Assembly: GCF_963675165.1 (NCBI RefSeq)
Contig: NC_087386.1
Coordinates: forward strand, 3,726,169-3,790,168
DNA from: Halichondria panicea
Taxonomy: Eukaryota > Porifera > Demospongiae > Suberitida > Halichondriidae
Direction: 5' to 3'
DNA length: 64,000 nucleotides
Made by a program: the position numbers and the translations under genes
Shown: positions 22,200 to 33,500 of the stretch, in pieces
Layout: each line of letters starts with the position of its first letter
How positions within the stretch are numbered: the stretch's first letter is position 1
The notes under the pieces: model-generated
What the model was told of the DNA's origin: nothing
What the model saw: the letters and a program-made list of their open reading frames with translations, nothing else
The model's database searches: none

Positions 22200-23218
22200 T
22201 GTATATGTATAGTTCTTAAATTCGGTCATTACCTACAATATCATTCTAGCTCCGCCCAGCTGACACATTATCTGATGCGCAGAGGAGGTAAGCCAAGGTC
22301 ACTTTTAATGATCATCTTTGACCTTTGCTTGGATTATAGCAGCTACCGTTTCTGTTGCTCTTGATCGTTCATTTGCCTGATTGGAAAGCTAATTGCTATA
22401 CGATCTATATCCAGTACAGCAAACCAGGGCGTCAAAATTTATACCCTAGCTACAGAAGGCCATAATTATCTTGTGGTTTCAAAGAATGCAATCAAAGGTC
22501 AAAGGTTTCAATTAAATCTGGGATCTTCTCTCAAGCTGGTTCGTCTGGGGCGCAATAGCTCAACTGATTTCTGCTGTGTGAAGCTGGTGGTGTATAAACC
22601 CATGTAGGGGTGCGAGGGTAAACTCAGTTTTACATGTAAAACATAAGCCCACGTGATGTTTTAATTAGTGACCTTTTGACATTGGAGTATATATACCTCC
22701 TCTGATCTGATCGTACCGAGGTTGCTGCACCACCCTAGAGTACCGGGTAGTTAATTTTGTCCAGGGGGATCGTATCTACCAAAAATTAATAATAATAATT
22801 TTCGACACTAAAAAATTATTCTATGCTCCCACCCCGGACAAATTTCGAACTGGGATAGTAACAGGAAGGCTTCCATATGCTGACTTGGCACTTTCGAATT
22901 ATGATCGCCGTCTACATCTTTATTTGTACCTAGTCTCGCGTCTATTCAGTTTTTCATGTATTGTAACAGGACATAGTCAGGGAAGTGAAGAGAAAAATTA
23001 TGCATGCTGTGCACACTTAAAAGGCTGTATCCTACTTTCACCCCTAGCTTTGGAAACTCTCAGCTGAAAGGTAATAACGACATTGTTATTAAAATTACAA
23101 AAAAGCTGTTTACCGTACTTCCGCCAATAATTACGTTTTCAAGACTAGGTAAGAAATAGTGCCTTATTAGAAGGGGGCCTCTTTTAGAAGATGTATTAGG
23201 CATTATTATTTACCGAAG
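22200..23218. other. Intergenic between EHBP1 and SNAPIN
   Basis: No complete gene. A 23-bp stretch 23045-23067 (after CACCCCTAG, before GTAATA) would join in phase to the ubiquitin-protease-like exon at 23219, but that is tentative. No Cys-box sequence of the peptidase family was found upstream. Confidence 0.35.
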
Positions 23219-23310
23219 GTTTGATGCATCACCGCAGCTAGGTATAAACCAAGAAGATGCTCACGAATTCATGCTGGCAATTATTGACAGAATCAACAGC
23301 CACACACATG
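23219..23310 (+). pseudogene. Orphan exon-like fragment of a C19 ubiquitin-specific protease
   Basis: Reads GINQEDAHEFMLAIIDRINS in one frame, matching the conserved QEDAHEF box of the USP fold (USP17/36/42-type peptidases). It is bounded by AG at 23217-23218 and by GTATAG at 23311, and its length leaves phases 2 and 1. The catalytic Cys and His boxes were not found between 22100 and 23676 or just downstream, so it is probably a leftover or captured exon. It could instead belong to a gene whose other exons are too diverged to see. Confidence 0.45.
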
Positions 23311-23676
23311 GTATAGTACCTGTAGTTTTATAGAAGCATTATTGTAGGCCTAATGATCAGCAATATGGCATATCTATATGCAATAGAGGCCTTCAAATTC
23401 TTCTTCTTACCTTTTTCAAGTACATGTAGATGATCTTTGAGTCTAGTCCATTCAGTACTATACTACTAGTGCAGATGAGTTACATTGTGGAGCTGGGTAC
23501 GGGTCTCTCTGAAATAAGATTGATGTGAGTGCTGAGTCAGCAACTTGAGTGGCAATATTAATTTTGCTGAATCAGCATAATTATGGAAACCTTCCATGTT
23601 TATTATTATTATTACAACAAATCTTTTGTGACACGCCTCTGGATTATTGTCTGGATCCTGTACGTACATGTACGTA

Positions 23677-26557
23677 ATGGCTGACCTAGGACTAGATGAG
23701 GGTCCAATAGAGGAGCAGTTGTCAGTAGGAATATTAGGCGTCCTGTCACCAGCTGTTCAACAAGTAGATTCCAAGATCACAGAAGTCAGGTGTGTTGTGG
23801 GCATGCTGCGCTGGTTGGTGCCCCAGCCAAACACTGAACATTTACAGCAATTATATAGCCTACGTTCAGCCATCTATACTTCAGCTCAACACTACAGCCT
23901 TTGGGTTTCTATGTCCAAAACAGTATCTAACTAATTGTCACTAGATCAGTTGTTTTCTGATCGAGGGCATGTACTTAACTAGTGTCAAGTCAGCCACCGT
24001 GTGGCATGTATCATTAATTTTGTATTATTTGCTACAGAAAAAGCCAAGCAGAATTGAGAGATAAGATTGATGCTCTAGGGGAAGGTACTTTGCTTTTTCA
24101 ACAAGATTAGTGTATATAATAATTGTATTCTTTTCCTGCCCAGAGCTAAGAGTACTGTCGGAGAAACAAAAAGTTCCAGTTGACTTGGACACATACGTCA
24201 AAAAATTGGCCAACTCTAGAAAAAGAATTCTTCTAGTTAATGACATACTTCAGAATGTACAGGTATGTTCTGCCCAAGCTTTGAGAATGATTGGACTATC
24301 GTCTTTCTACAGCGCCACTAAAAATTAATTATGATTTTCCAGTGGCACATAAATAGAACAAGAAAAACCTGTAATTTCCATTTGGGAACAGCCTTTTGGC
24401 CATTATAGAGAACTTGGGAGATTTCGATTGCCATGATCTATGAGTCATTTCTTGCTGCAAATAAATCTTGGAGCTTTGCTAACTGCTTCTTCAGCTCATA
24501 CAAGCTTTGAAAAGGATGTAGAGACAAGCTACAGCTAGGTTTCACGGTTGTGCAAAATAATGCTACATGCAATAATTTTCTGCTAATTATGGGTGTGGCT
24601 GTTCGTTCTGGGAGGTTATTTTCCATTCTAAAGCTGGTTGGGGACTAGAAAGCTGCTTGTTATATGGAGTAGAGAGTCGCTCCAAGAGGTTGCTTTACAT
24701 TGAAGTCATATTGTAGTTTCAATTCGGACCTGAGTTCTTGGCCGTTACATAGCGTGTTGTTGCTCTTTAGAAGTGGTCGTTAATGAAGGTTCCACTGTAG
24801 TAGCTTTTTCCACGAGGCTATCATAAATCAGTTGTATGTAGAGCCTCGATTAAAGGCCACGTTATTTAATTACCTAAGCGCCAGCAAAAAATAATTCCAG
24901 AATTTATTTAACGCTCAATATTGGAGTAATTTTGTGAACTTGGCGCTTCTATTAGTAAGAGTGGCACTGTAATTAGAAGAAATACTGTAGTATAATTATA
25001 TGCAATAGTATGAAAGCATGACTGTACTCCAATAGTAGCAGACACTCCGTTAGTGGTCATGCTGGGGAATTGTCCTTTTGTCCCATTATCGAAGAAGATC
25101 CTCTGCTCCAAATTGTTTCCCAATCAAGCGCTACTACAGTAGAGCCTCGATTATGCGGCCCTCCATTATCTGGAACATCGATTATCCGGCTTGGCAATTT
25201 CTTTAATAATTCAGAAAATAGGCGTGTCCCTTAGATGTGCATTACAGCTGTTACTATGGAGATAGACCTGCTTATCTTCTGTGCTAGCCTCGATTCCAGG
25301 CCGCCAAGAGAAAGGCGGCCTGGTATGCGCATGCAAAGGGGGTAATCCGTGTATTTGTGGATACTGTCAGTAAAATAAACATGTATAATTATCCAATTGT
25401 ATTCTGAAGGTGTAGTCCGTTACATAGAAGTATTGCATGTGCAAAGATGACTGAGTTCTTACGCCTTTTTTTGTATCAAGCCAAGTCACTTAACGACACC
25501 CTACACTGTAAGTCTACAGATGCTACAGATGTTATAGGAAAGGCATGATGTGTTCCTGTGGATCCCCTGATGAGGTTGTGGTAATATGGACCAGGTGCCT
25601 AAGTTCTGCTACTAAATCTTACGTTTATGTTCGACAAGAAGTCATTGCTGAAGATAAAGAAGCTAATGATCCACTCCTGAAAGCTTTTAGTAAGCTTTAA
25701 CTCAACACTCAGGAAGTTATTCACTCAAGATCACCACTCTTCCTAGCTAGCTAGCTGTCTGGGAGGCCTTCTTGAACTGCCTCTTTGATAAGCAGAGCTA
25801 GAAGAAGCAACACTGCTGCATGCAGCATAATTATTCTATGTCTCTGAAAGCTACCATATTGTGGTCATGAACATTATTTTTACCACTAATCACATAATAA
25901 TTATTTCTTTTTGTAACTTTTGTCACATTTGTATGATGAAATTGATGTCAATTATTTCGCGCATGCGCATACAAGGTATACCAGGCCGCCTTTCTCTTCG
26001 CGGCGTGGAATCGAGGCTACTTCTGTGCATGCGCAGACAACCATGTTGCCCCTGCTGTTAATTAGTTTAGGCACAGGCATGCGCATACAAGGTATACCAG
26101 GCCGCCTTTCTCTTCGCGGCGTGGAATCGAGGCTACTTCTGTGCATGCGCAGACAACCATGTTGCCCCTGCTGTTAATCGCAGGCATGCACTCGTCCTAC
26201 CAATAATTAGCCTAGACGATCAATGAAGGCTATTAAGTGGGTGGATCAAGGCGTGGTTTATCCATTTGATTATCTGACCTGCTGCTGGAATGAAGGTGTC
26301 CGGATAATCGAGGTTCCATTGTACAAACATTTCACTAGGAATTACTCATCCCTATAGCTCAATCAACTTATGATATTGACAGGAGAGTATTTCTAAGTAT
26401 AGGGAGTTTCATCAACATGTCAGTATAATTATAACTGCCTATAGCCACTCTTTCTATAATATTCTATTCTATTCTATAGGACAGATTGGAGAAACTAAAC
26501 AAGAATGTAGCAAAAGAAACTGCCAGACAGAGGGCTGCAATAGAAGCGTGTCACTAA
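23677..26557 (+). CDS. SNAPIN: SNAPIN (SNARE-associated protein, BLOC-1/BORC subunit)
   Basis: A small coiled-coil subunit of BLOC-1 and BORC, involved in lysosome biogenesis and positioning and in SNARE function. Four exons, 23677-23789, 24038-24084, 24144-24262 and 26480-26557, join in phase to give 118 residues (vertebrate SNAPIN is about 136). Diagnostic stretches are VLSPAVQQVDSKITEVR, KSQAELRDKIDAL, VPVDLDTYVKKLANSRKRIL, LVNDILQNVQ and DRLEKLNKNVAKETARQRAA, each aligning in order with the vertebrate protein. The start ATG at 23677 is preferred; an in-frame ATG nine bases upstream (23668) is possible. The short C-terminal tail is missing relative to vertebrates. The third intron (2.2 kb) contains nested transposons. 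AATAAA follows the stop at 26561-26566. Confidence 0.95.
25285..26019. mobile_element. Nested non-autonomous element with TAGCCTCGATTCCAGGCCG ends and 9-bp target-site duplication
   Basis: Left end 25285 onward reads TAGCCTCGATTCCAGGCCGC; the right end (to 26019) is its inverted form. An exact 9-bp repeat CTTCTGTGC flanks it (25276-25284, 26020-26028). Ends and duplication length match the element at 129-1202. Inside, 25540-25710 has a short open stretch (see separate entry). Confidence 0.75.
25541..25710 (+). pseudogene. Short coding-like fragment inside the nested element
   Basis: After an acceptor-like GTTATAG the frame reads GMMCSCGSPDEVVVIWTRC, then a lysine/glutamate-rich part (EVIAEDKEANDPLLKAF), and stops with TAA. 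I do not recognise the family. It may be a remnant of a transposase or a host exon carried by the element. Confidence 0.25.
25961..26178 (+). repeat. Tandem duplication, two identical 102-bp copies
   Basis: 25961-26062 and 26077-26178 read the same from GCATGCGCATACAAGG to CCCCTGCTGTTAAT, offset 116 bp. The duplicated unit contains the right terminal repeat of the nested element plus its CTTCTGTGC target duplication and some host sequence, so the duplication happened after insertion. Confidence 0.9.
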
Positions 26558-26666
26558 AACAATAAATTGCGTATAAAATTATAGATGTTTTGTTATATTT
26601 AAACTTGTGTGCGTGCATTATATGTGTACGTTTATTATAATTATCTATAAATTAGACTATGCAGTG

Positions 26667-27320
26667 CATGAGTAGATTACCACAAATTTGTGAGTAGCGC
26701 TGTACTTAAATGTAAATATCTTTGGATTGGAACATTTAAGAAATGGTTCTGATACCATTGTGTAGGTGAATGACCAAGCATTTAGTAGTGTATTGAGCAG
26801 CTGGTGATGTCATCAAAACAGTAGAAAATAGTAAAATAATCATGTCAGTGTTATCTCAGCCAATGGAATAAGCATATAGTATAGAGGATGTTCAATGTAG
26901 CCCATTATCTGTAAACTTACTACTGTAACAGAAGTTTGAAAGCTAAGCTATTAATTTTTCAGAAGTTATTACTCTATCCAGAAGTGTAACTAAAAACCAG
27001 TAAATCGTGAATTACATGCACTGTGGACATTTGTGAGACCCATAAAAGATATGGTCAGGAAACTGAACAATAATGTGATGAAGTCTAGGACCTTACCTGT
27101 ACAAGATTACTGTTATTTCGTACTCTAACCGATTACCCACTATAAAGATTTGCTGTTGTTCTATTAATCACCACAAACCCACCACCTTATGTTTCCATGG
27201 AAACATTTTTGGGTATGTTGTAGCTTGGTCATTCACCTACAAAATGGTATCAGCACCATTTCTTACCAATCCAAAGATGTTTACATGCTACTCACAAATG
27301 TGTGGTAATCTAGCTACTCT
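26667..27320. repeat. Imperfect large inverted repeat between SNAPIN and TEN1
   Basis: About 26675-26785 (GTAGATTACCACAAATTTGT, ATCTTTGGATTGGAACATTT, AGGTGAATGACCAAGC) recurs inverted at about 27218-27320 (GCTTGGTCATTCACCTAC, CCAATCCAAAGATG, TGTGTGGTAATCTAGC). The middle is unique sequence. It sits in the space between the convergent 3' ends of SNAPIN and TEN1 and is probably a decayed inverted-repeat element. Confidence 0.65.
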
Positions 27321-27510
27321 CTAAGCTGGATGCACTGTATAGCCAGTAAGTGGCTGAATGATGCATTAATAGATGATCGAAGACTAGCTATAGCATGTAC
27401 TGAATTAGTATTTTCAATCACAGAATTATATAATTCATAATAATTTATATAATTCATAATTTTTGCAAAAAATTAATGTGTCAGTGTCATGGCGGTTAAT
27501 GGATTCATCA

Positions 27511-27900
27511 CTAATGTATACTCCCCATTCTAATGGAATGGGCCTTATTATATGTCTCTATACTTAACTGGTTAACACACCTATACAATAATACTTTCAA
27601 CACTACTGTTTCAATGTTTTCTCTATCTAATTCACCAATAAAAAGACACAAGGCATTTTCTCTATGAGTAAACGGTTCAATTCTTGATGTATCCAATAGT
27701 AGAGTGTTGGAAGGAAGGGTGCAGTCTTGTATTAGTAGCCTGCTAGATGAAACGTCATATGAAGCCAGTTTACCAATCACTCGTACCATCTTGGTGCTAT
27801 TGCTTCCAGAATCTGAAGTATGCTTATTGTTTTGTAGTGTGAGCTCAGAAATAGAAGCGTACATTGCAGGATGCTTGCTTTGATTAGAATCAATATCCAT
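27511..27900 (-). CDS. TEN1: TEN1-like subunit of the CST telomere complex
   Basis: TEN1 is the small OB-fold partner of STN1 and CTC1, working at telomeres and in lagging-strand fill-in. The 129-residue frame starts at the ATG at 27900 and stops at 27511. The central part, MVRVIGKLASYDVSSSRLLI, then TSRIEPFTHRENALCLFIGE and VVLKVLLYRCVNQLSIETYN, follows human TEN1 (RTFGRLCLYDMIQSRVTLM; LVEPFHAQVGSLYIVLGEL; VVKARVLTCVEGMNLPLLEQ) in order and spacing. The length suits the family (about 123). The frame is open a little upstream of this ATG; a further 5' exon is possible. It is convergent with SNAPIN and divergent from DNAJA. Recognition is from memory of a short, fast-evolving protein. Confidence 0.75.
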   Translation of the reverse strand: MDIDSNQSKHPAMYASISELTLQNNKHTSDSGSNSTKMVRVIGKLASYDVSSSRLLIQDCTLPSNTLLLDTSRIEPFTHRENALCLFIGELDRENIETVVLKVLLYRCVNQLSIETYNKAHSIRMGSIH

Positions 27901-28225
27901 CTGTAGTCCACTATCAGACAAAGACGTTACGGTTTTGACTGGGGAGTTGTGTCACATCAATGTAACCTGCTGAAATTAAGGAGGATGAGTAATGATGGTT
28001 GGTAAAAACATTGTTGGTGGCACATATAATTATACATAATACCCCTTGGAGTTAGTAGTCATTATAACAGTTCGGATAGTATGAAGCCAAACAGTAAAAA
28101 CTATAAATTTTTTAACAGGCTGATAGTCTGTTCAGTACACCATACTCCTACAGTTCTACATAAATAATACTCCGACTATAACGACGACCATTCCTATATA
28201 CGTACCCTCATGGATCAGCTGTCTT

Positions 28226-28927
28226 TACGGTGGCCCTGAGGTACACACCTACTCCATTTTTCATTTGCGGTTCATTTCGCAGTATTCAACTACGCTTCTG
28301 CATTTCACTTTTCAGTTCACTTTGCAGTTCACTTTTGCAGTTTGCTTCTGCAGTTCACTTTTACAGTTCGCTTCTGCAGTTCAGTTGCTGTATCACAATA
28401 ATCACGTGACATCACATGTGCTTTAATAAGAAACACCTGGAAACTAGGAGGAGAACAGTCTAGCATGCAAGCATAGATTGAAGAGTTCTAGCCTAGAATT
28501 AGAAGCTAGCTGCCAAGAAATTGAAGATTGGATCAGGGTTAAGGGACTAGCTATACAACAGAACATTTTGGATGGGAAGGCAAGACAAACACATGCAGCT
28601 AGCTTCTAATTCTAGGCTAGAGCTCATGGCTAAGCTAGCTTGCATGCTAGACTGTTCTCCTAGTTTCCAGGTGTTTCTTATTAAAGCACATGTGATGTCA
28701 CGTGATTATTGTGATACAGCAACTAAACTGCAACTGTAAAAGTGAACTGCAGAATAGAACTGAAAAACTGAACTGCAGAAGCAAACTGCAACTGCAAAGT
28801 GAACTGCAAAGTGAACTAAAAAGTGAACTGCAAAGTGAACTGAAAAGTGAACTACAGAAGCGTAGTTGAACTGCGAAATGAACCGCAAATGAAAAATGGA
28901 GTAGGTGTGTACCTCAGGGCCACCGTA
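28226..28927. mobile_element. 702-bp near-complete palindrome with 6-bp target-site duplication
   Basis: The left arm (28226 to about 28514) is the reverse complement of the right arm (about 28597-28927), with an unpaired centre of about 80 bp. Outer ends read TACGGTGGCCCTGAGGTACA; inner parts share CACCTGGAAACTAGGA and CTAGCCTAGAATTAGAAGCT. Between them lies a degenerate array of TGAACTGCAAAG-like units. The flanks are TGTCTT at 28220-28225 and 28928-28933. The Val-His-Phe-rich minus-strand frame here is a by-product of the array. It lies between TEN1 and DNAJA. Confidence 0.9.
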
Positions 28928-28933
28928 TGTCTT

Positions 28934-30536
28934 TCTTAGGAGAGGTCTCTCCCATCTTATTGTTAAACCCCAAACGCTACCGGTATTCTAGTAGGCAAGG
29001 TGCTAATTTGCAAAATGCCTCTGTGCATGCAGGTTTTACAGTATGGCCTAATTAAGGGGTGTGGTCTACTATATGTTGGCATCGATGTGGCACTTCTTCC
29101 TTCCGAAACCTATTTATAGCTACGCCCCTGATAAGTAGCCTATACTGCATAATTAGCAGTCCATGGAAACTGTTTGAATCAAGTCCACTGGCACACACAC
29201 TCACACACCAATCACTCTACCGTCTTTGTTCTAATTACAGCACCAAAACAATTCCAATCTGTAAATTAATGGTCTACATTTGAAACGATAAAAGAATCAA
29301 AAAGAACTAAATATTAGCATTACAGTGACCTGGTTGCCTCGAATATATATAGCCGTTCAAAGTTTCAATTATAAGACATCAAATGGCTAGAGGAGGTCGG
29401 TTAAGCTCATATGTGGCTGCTATATTTGATTGAAGGCATGAAAGAATAAAAATGCATTTCAATGACGACATTCAGCTGGTGGCAAGTAAGCGCCATAAAA
29501 AGACAAGTTTAGAGCATAAAACTCAGTGAATTTGTTGCAGGCTAGTAGCTATAAGTAGAGATTAGATTTGTTGTAAGAAACAAGGCTCAGATGCATGTTG
29601 GCAGTGATCCTATCCTGAATGCAGGCACACACAGAATACTTATTAAACACTCTAACAGAATTACACTAAAAACAATAATATACAATGTCATGTATTTTTT
29701 GAAAGATACACACCAAACCATGTCCACTATCAAAGTACACATCCTTTTGGCTGGTCATGTGACTATGTCGTGTCAGACTCGTGTGATTTAGCTATAAATT
29801 ATTTGCACTCAAAGTAGTACATTCTATCTATCGTTGGTTTTATGGTCGTACTAACTAGTACGTCCTAGCACCGCACCACAATAAAATAACTGACTTTTGC
29901 ATGGTTCTTCTATTGAAGTGGTGCTGCAATTAGAAGAAAGACGGTACCCCTGCTGCGCACACGCACAGGATCGTTACCATAAAGTAACAGCAACAAATTG
30001 GCGCTATTAAAATTGAAATGTTGGACTTTGGACTTGGCACTTCCGCTGTAATAGAGCGTGTGCAGCTGTACACCAAAATGGCGCTTGCTCAATTTATATG
30101 CTCGAAAACGCCCTATTAGAAGAAATTTAGACGGTTCCAGAGCAGGCACACACCAGTCAGTTATTCTGTTCCTATGGTACATACAAGTATATAAAATGTG
30201 TACCTTAGCAGAAATCAGTTGAGTCCAGAGTAGTTGAGTCCCACTGCACTGCACTCGAACTCATCAGCTCAGGGAGTGCAGTGGTGTATGAGCATTCATG
30301 TACTGATTTTATCACTGACAACTTTTTGCAGCGGCCGCGGCTACATATCAAAACAAGAATTATCATGTGACCTTTTTAGGCGTGGCTTGATAAACTACAC
30401 ATGGTAATTTTCAGAGGGTAATTTTACTCTACGGTTGATATAAAACTTCTCTCGGTGTGTACGTAAGCTAAGCTAGGTGAGTGAAAAAACTTACGTTTCT
30501 CTAATTGATGCCTTACTGCACCCTGTAGGTGTTATC
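28934..30536. other. Intergenic between TEN1 and DNAJA
   Basis: No gene recognised. Around 29916-30125 are TAGAAGAAA(G/T) blocks and inverted pieces resembling a decayed inverted-repeat element. Several 60-110-codon frames match nothing I know. The DNAJA promoter must lie near 30400-30536, but I see no distinctive box. Confidence 0.35.
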
Positions 30537-33500
30537 ATGGTGAAGGAAACAAAGTTGTATGGTGAGTGTATCCGCAATTCAGCACACACACATGTGACTT
30601 GACCTGCTTCACATACATGTAGTATCATGTATAATGTACATGTATAATTATAGCAGGGGTCTTGTAAGGGAGCATATGCCACCATTCATCACACTCTTAT
30701 TTCCCCCTTCCCTTACAAGTTAAGACTAGCGCAGAACGATGCTATCAATCTTAAGCCCAATGCAACCTATCAATGTGTTGCCCCCCCTCCCCGGAGGGGT
30801 CTGGCTAAAATGGAGGATATGACCATACCCCAGTCAAATTCCCCCTAATGGGGGGATTCTTTGTTCAAATCCCCCAATTCCTCCCGGTCAACACAGGAGT
30901 TTTTGAGCCCCATTGTAAAAGCCGTCTTTACTACGCAAGGCCAGGTCAAATCCCCCAGTATGGAGCCAATAAAATTATTTCAAGTCAAATTAGAGTTAAA
31001 TTCCCCCGGGGAGGGGGGGGGCGGGTAGTGAGGCAACACATTGATAGGTGCATAAGACCTCCTTCTGATTAGAGGCCAGCGAAAGCGTGCTCCACGTTAT
31101 TAGCTACTGAGCTCCCTCTGGTAAACTACGTATTTCAGACTACTTTGTTGGATTGCATATGCCACTATTTAGAAAGAAATACCGTATAGCGCGAAATTTT
31201 CGAGGGGCTTAATTTTCGTGGATTTCGTGGGTTAGCAATCCTACACGAAAATTAAGTCCACGAAAATCGTTCTTTACCTGCTATAACGTGCAAGATTTAA
31301 AGGCGTGGCTTCCGGTAAGCAGTCATTCCGCGAACATTGTGCAACGAAATGGCTTTTAGAGGCCAATCCACGAAATATAAGTGCCTCGAAAATTTCGCGC
31401 TATACGGTACTCTCTACATGTGGGCGGAAATAAGTGAGTAATTTGGAGTGGCCTCGAATATCTGCCACTTTCTTTTGCGATCACACATCTTCCTGAAAAT
31501 AATTTACCACTATATCACTCTGATAGAATTGTATGGAGCACTATATCAAACCAAATTTTGTGCTGAACATACATGTTTTGTGTAGATGTACTGTTTTTCT
31601 CTTCTATAGACATTCTTGGGGTTGACCCAAGTGCTACAGATGCCCAGCTTAAAAAGGCATATCGGAAAATGGCATTGAAGTATCATCCAGACAAGAATCC
31701 AGGACCTGAAAATGAGGAGAAGGTGCGAATAATAATTATAATTTATTGTTAGCCAGTAGAAATTTAGATCGCACTCTTAAGTTTGAACATAATCTAACGT
31801 GCATATACAGCACGTTCTTTAAACTTGCTCCTCAAATGTACAGGTTACACACATGCGTGGTGTAGTTAGTTGTTGTGCCTGGTTTACGTTGTGTGTACAT
31901 GTGTGCAGTTTAAGGAGATTGCAGCCGCATATGAGATTCTGAGTGACGAGAAGAAGAGAAAAGTGTATGACGAGCATGGTGAGGAGGGGCTGAAGGAAGG
32001 GGCAGGGGATATGCACAACCCCATGGACATCTTTGACATGTTCTTTGGTGGTAGCGGAGGTCGACGTAGGGGCGAAAAGCGAACCAAAGATATGGTCCAT
32101 CCTCTCAGAGTGAGTCATGGCCATAATACAGTACTGTATTTAACAGTCATATTATATGTAACTCGGCAAGGAAGAATTGGAGCTTAGAAACTGGTTGCAT
32201 TTTCATTGTACATGTAACTGGGCGTACTTTTGACACTCGATTTACATGGCATGAGTATCAGTTACATTGTAGCATAATTAATTCATCACAAGCCTTGTCG
32301 GAAATGTGCGTGACATTGTGACAGACTCACTTGTGTAATTATTGCCGGCATAAAATACTAATTTTTCACCTGGCGATTTGTTTAGGTATCGTTGGATGAT
32401 CTATACAATGGAAAGACCAGCAAGTTGGCAGTTCAAAGAAACATATTGTGTGGATCTTGCAATGGAATAGGAGGGAAAAAGGTATCTTGCCGTACATGTA
32501 CATTCTGTGTGTGTGCTTTATGCTCTGAATCTTCCACATCTGTCAATGTTAGGGCTCTGTAAAGAAATGTGGCCAGTGTGGAGGAAGTGGAGTTCAGGTA
32601 AAAAATTGTGACTATACATACAATGTACATGTATTATATCAAGAACACACATGATTATAATTATACATGTTCCCTTTTGCACAACCTAACATTTGATGGC
32701 AATTAAGCTAACAGAGGGGTGTGTTTGTGGGAGGTTACAGTGGAGTGCGTAGTGATACAGTAGAACCTCGCTAATTCGAATAGAGCTGGACCAGACCCCA
32801 TCAAATTTCCGGATTAACGGATCCCATTAAGTGATTATGAATATCACTAACAAAGACACTTGTGTACATGATACTACTGGCCAGAAGGGAAACTGCTAGC
32901 TAGAATCTCAACTTTCTCTCCAATACAGTGAGTCTTGTGAGCTCTCTTCGTTTTCTTTGCAGTGGCCATTGTATTGAGCGAGGTATTGAGCACTTTATTA
33001 ATACAATTCAGCAAAGCAGGCTAGAGTGCGCATGCGCAGTTATTGTAGTCCATTCTATGCTATTTTGTCCGGATTTGCGAGATTTCGGACTAATTTAAAG
33101 GAGTTCGAATTAGCGAGGTTCTACTGTAGTTAGCATAGAGAGCACTCGACTGCCCCTCCCATCATTCATATGTGTAGTCATGTGTATATAACTACGTGTA
33201 CCTGTATAACGAGTGTTGCAAGCGTGCACTTGCTAATGCCTCTCGCCATGTTTTTGCTTTCGCTCAAAAGTATTAGAGTGTTATAGAAGAAATAACAATG
33301 TGCTTTAATTGTTTCACAAGAAAGGGGTGTCCACAGTTAATAGTGCATACTGATTTAAATGGCTGTAGCCAAACAGTGGGAGCAAACCTTTGTCAACGCC
33401 ATAGTCAGTAGTCTGTGAGATAAGCAGAATTCAATCACAGAAAGTAGTATCTATAACAAGCAGTCTAAAGAGAGTTATCAGAAAGGGTTAGTTTGTGGCT

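Larger units (their letters stand above)
25137..26321. mobile_element. Pogo/Tigger-like MITE interrupted by a second element, in SNAPIN intron 3
   Basis: The ends are CAGTAGAGCCTCGATTATGC (left) and, complemented, CAATGGAACCTCGATTATCC (right), flanked by TA on both sides (25135-25136 and 26322-26323). Removing the insertion at 25285-26144 leaves about 325 bp, close to the 369-bp relative at 32758-33126. Assignment to the pogo/Tigger group rests on the end sequence and TA target, not on a transposase. Confidence 0.65.

Noticed and set aside
25920-26177. Frames with two identical halves (plus strand)
   Set aside because: The repetition is caused by the 102-bp tandem duplication of transposon end sequence, not by a repeated protein.
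28706-28888. Minus-strand frame rich in Val-His-Phe-Ala repeats
   Set aside because: It is the translation of the degenerate TGAACTGCAAAG-like array inside the 28226-28927 palindrome; no start context, no splice context and the opposite arm gives broken frames.
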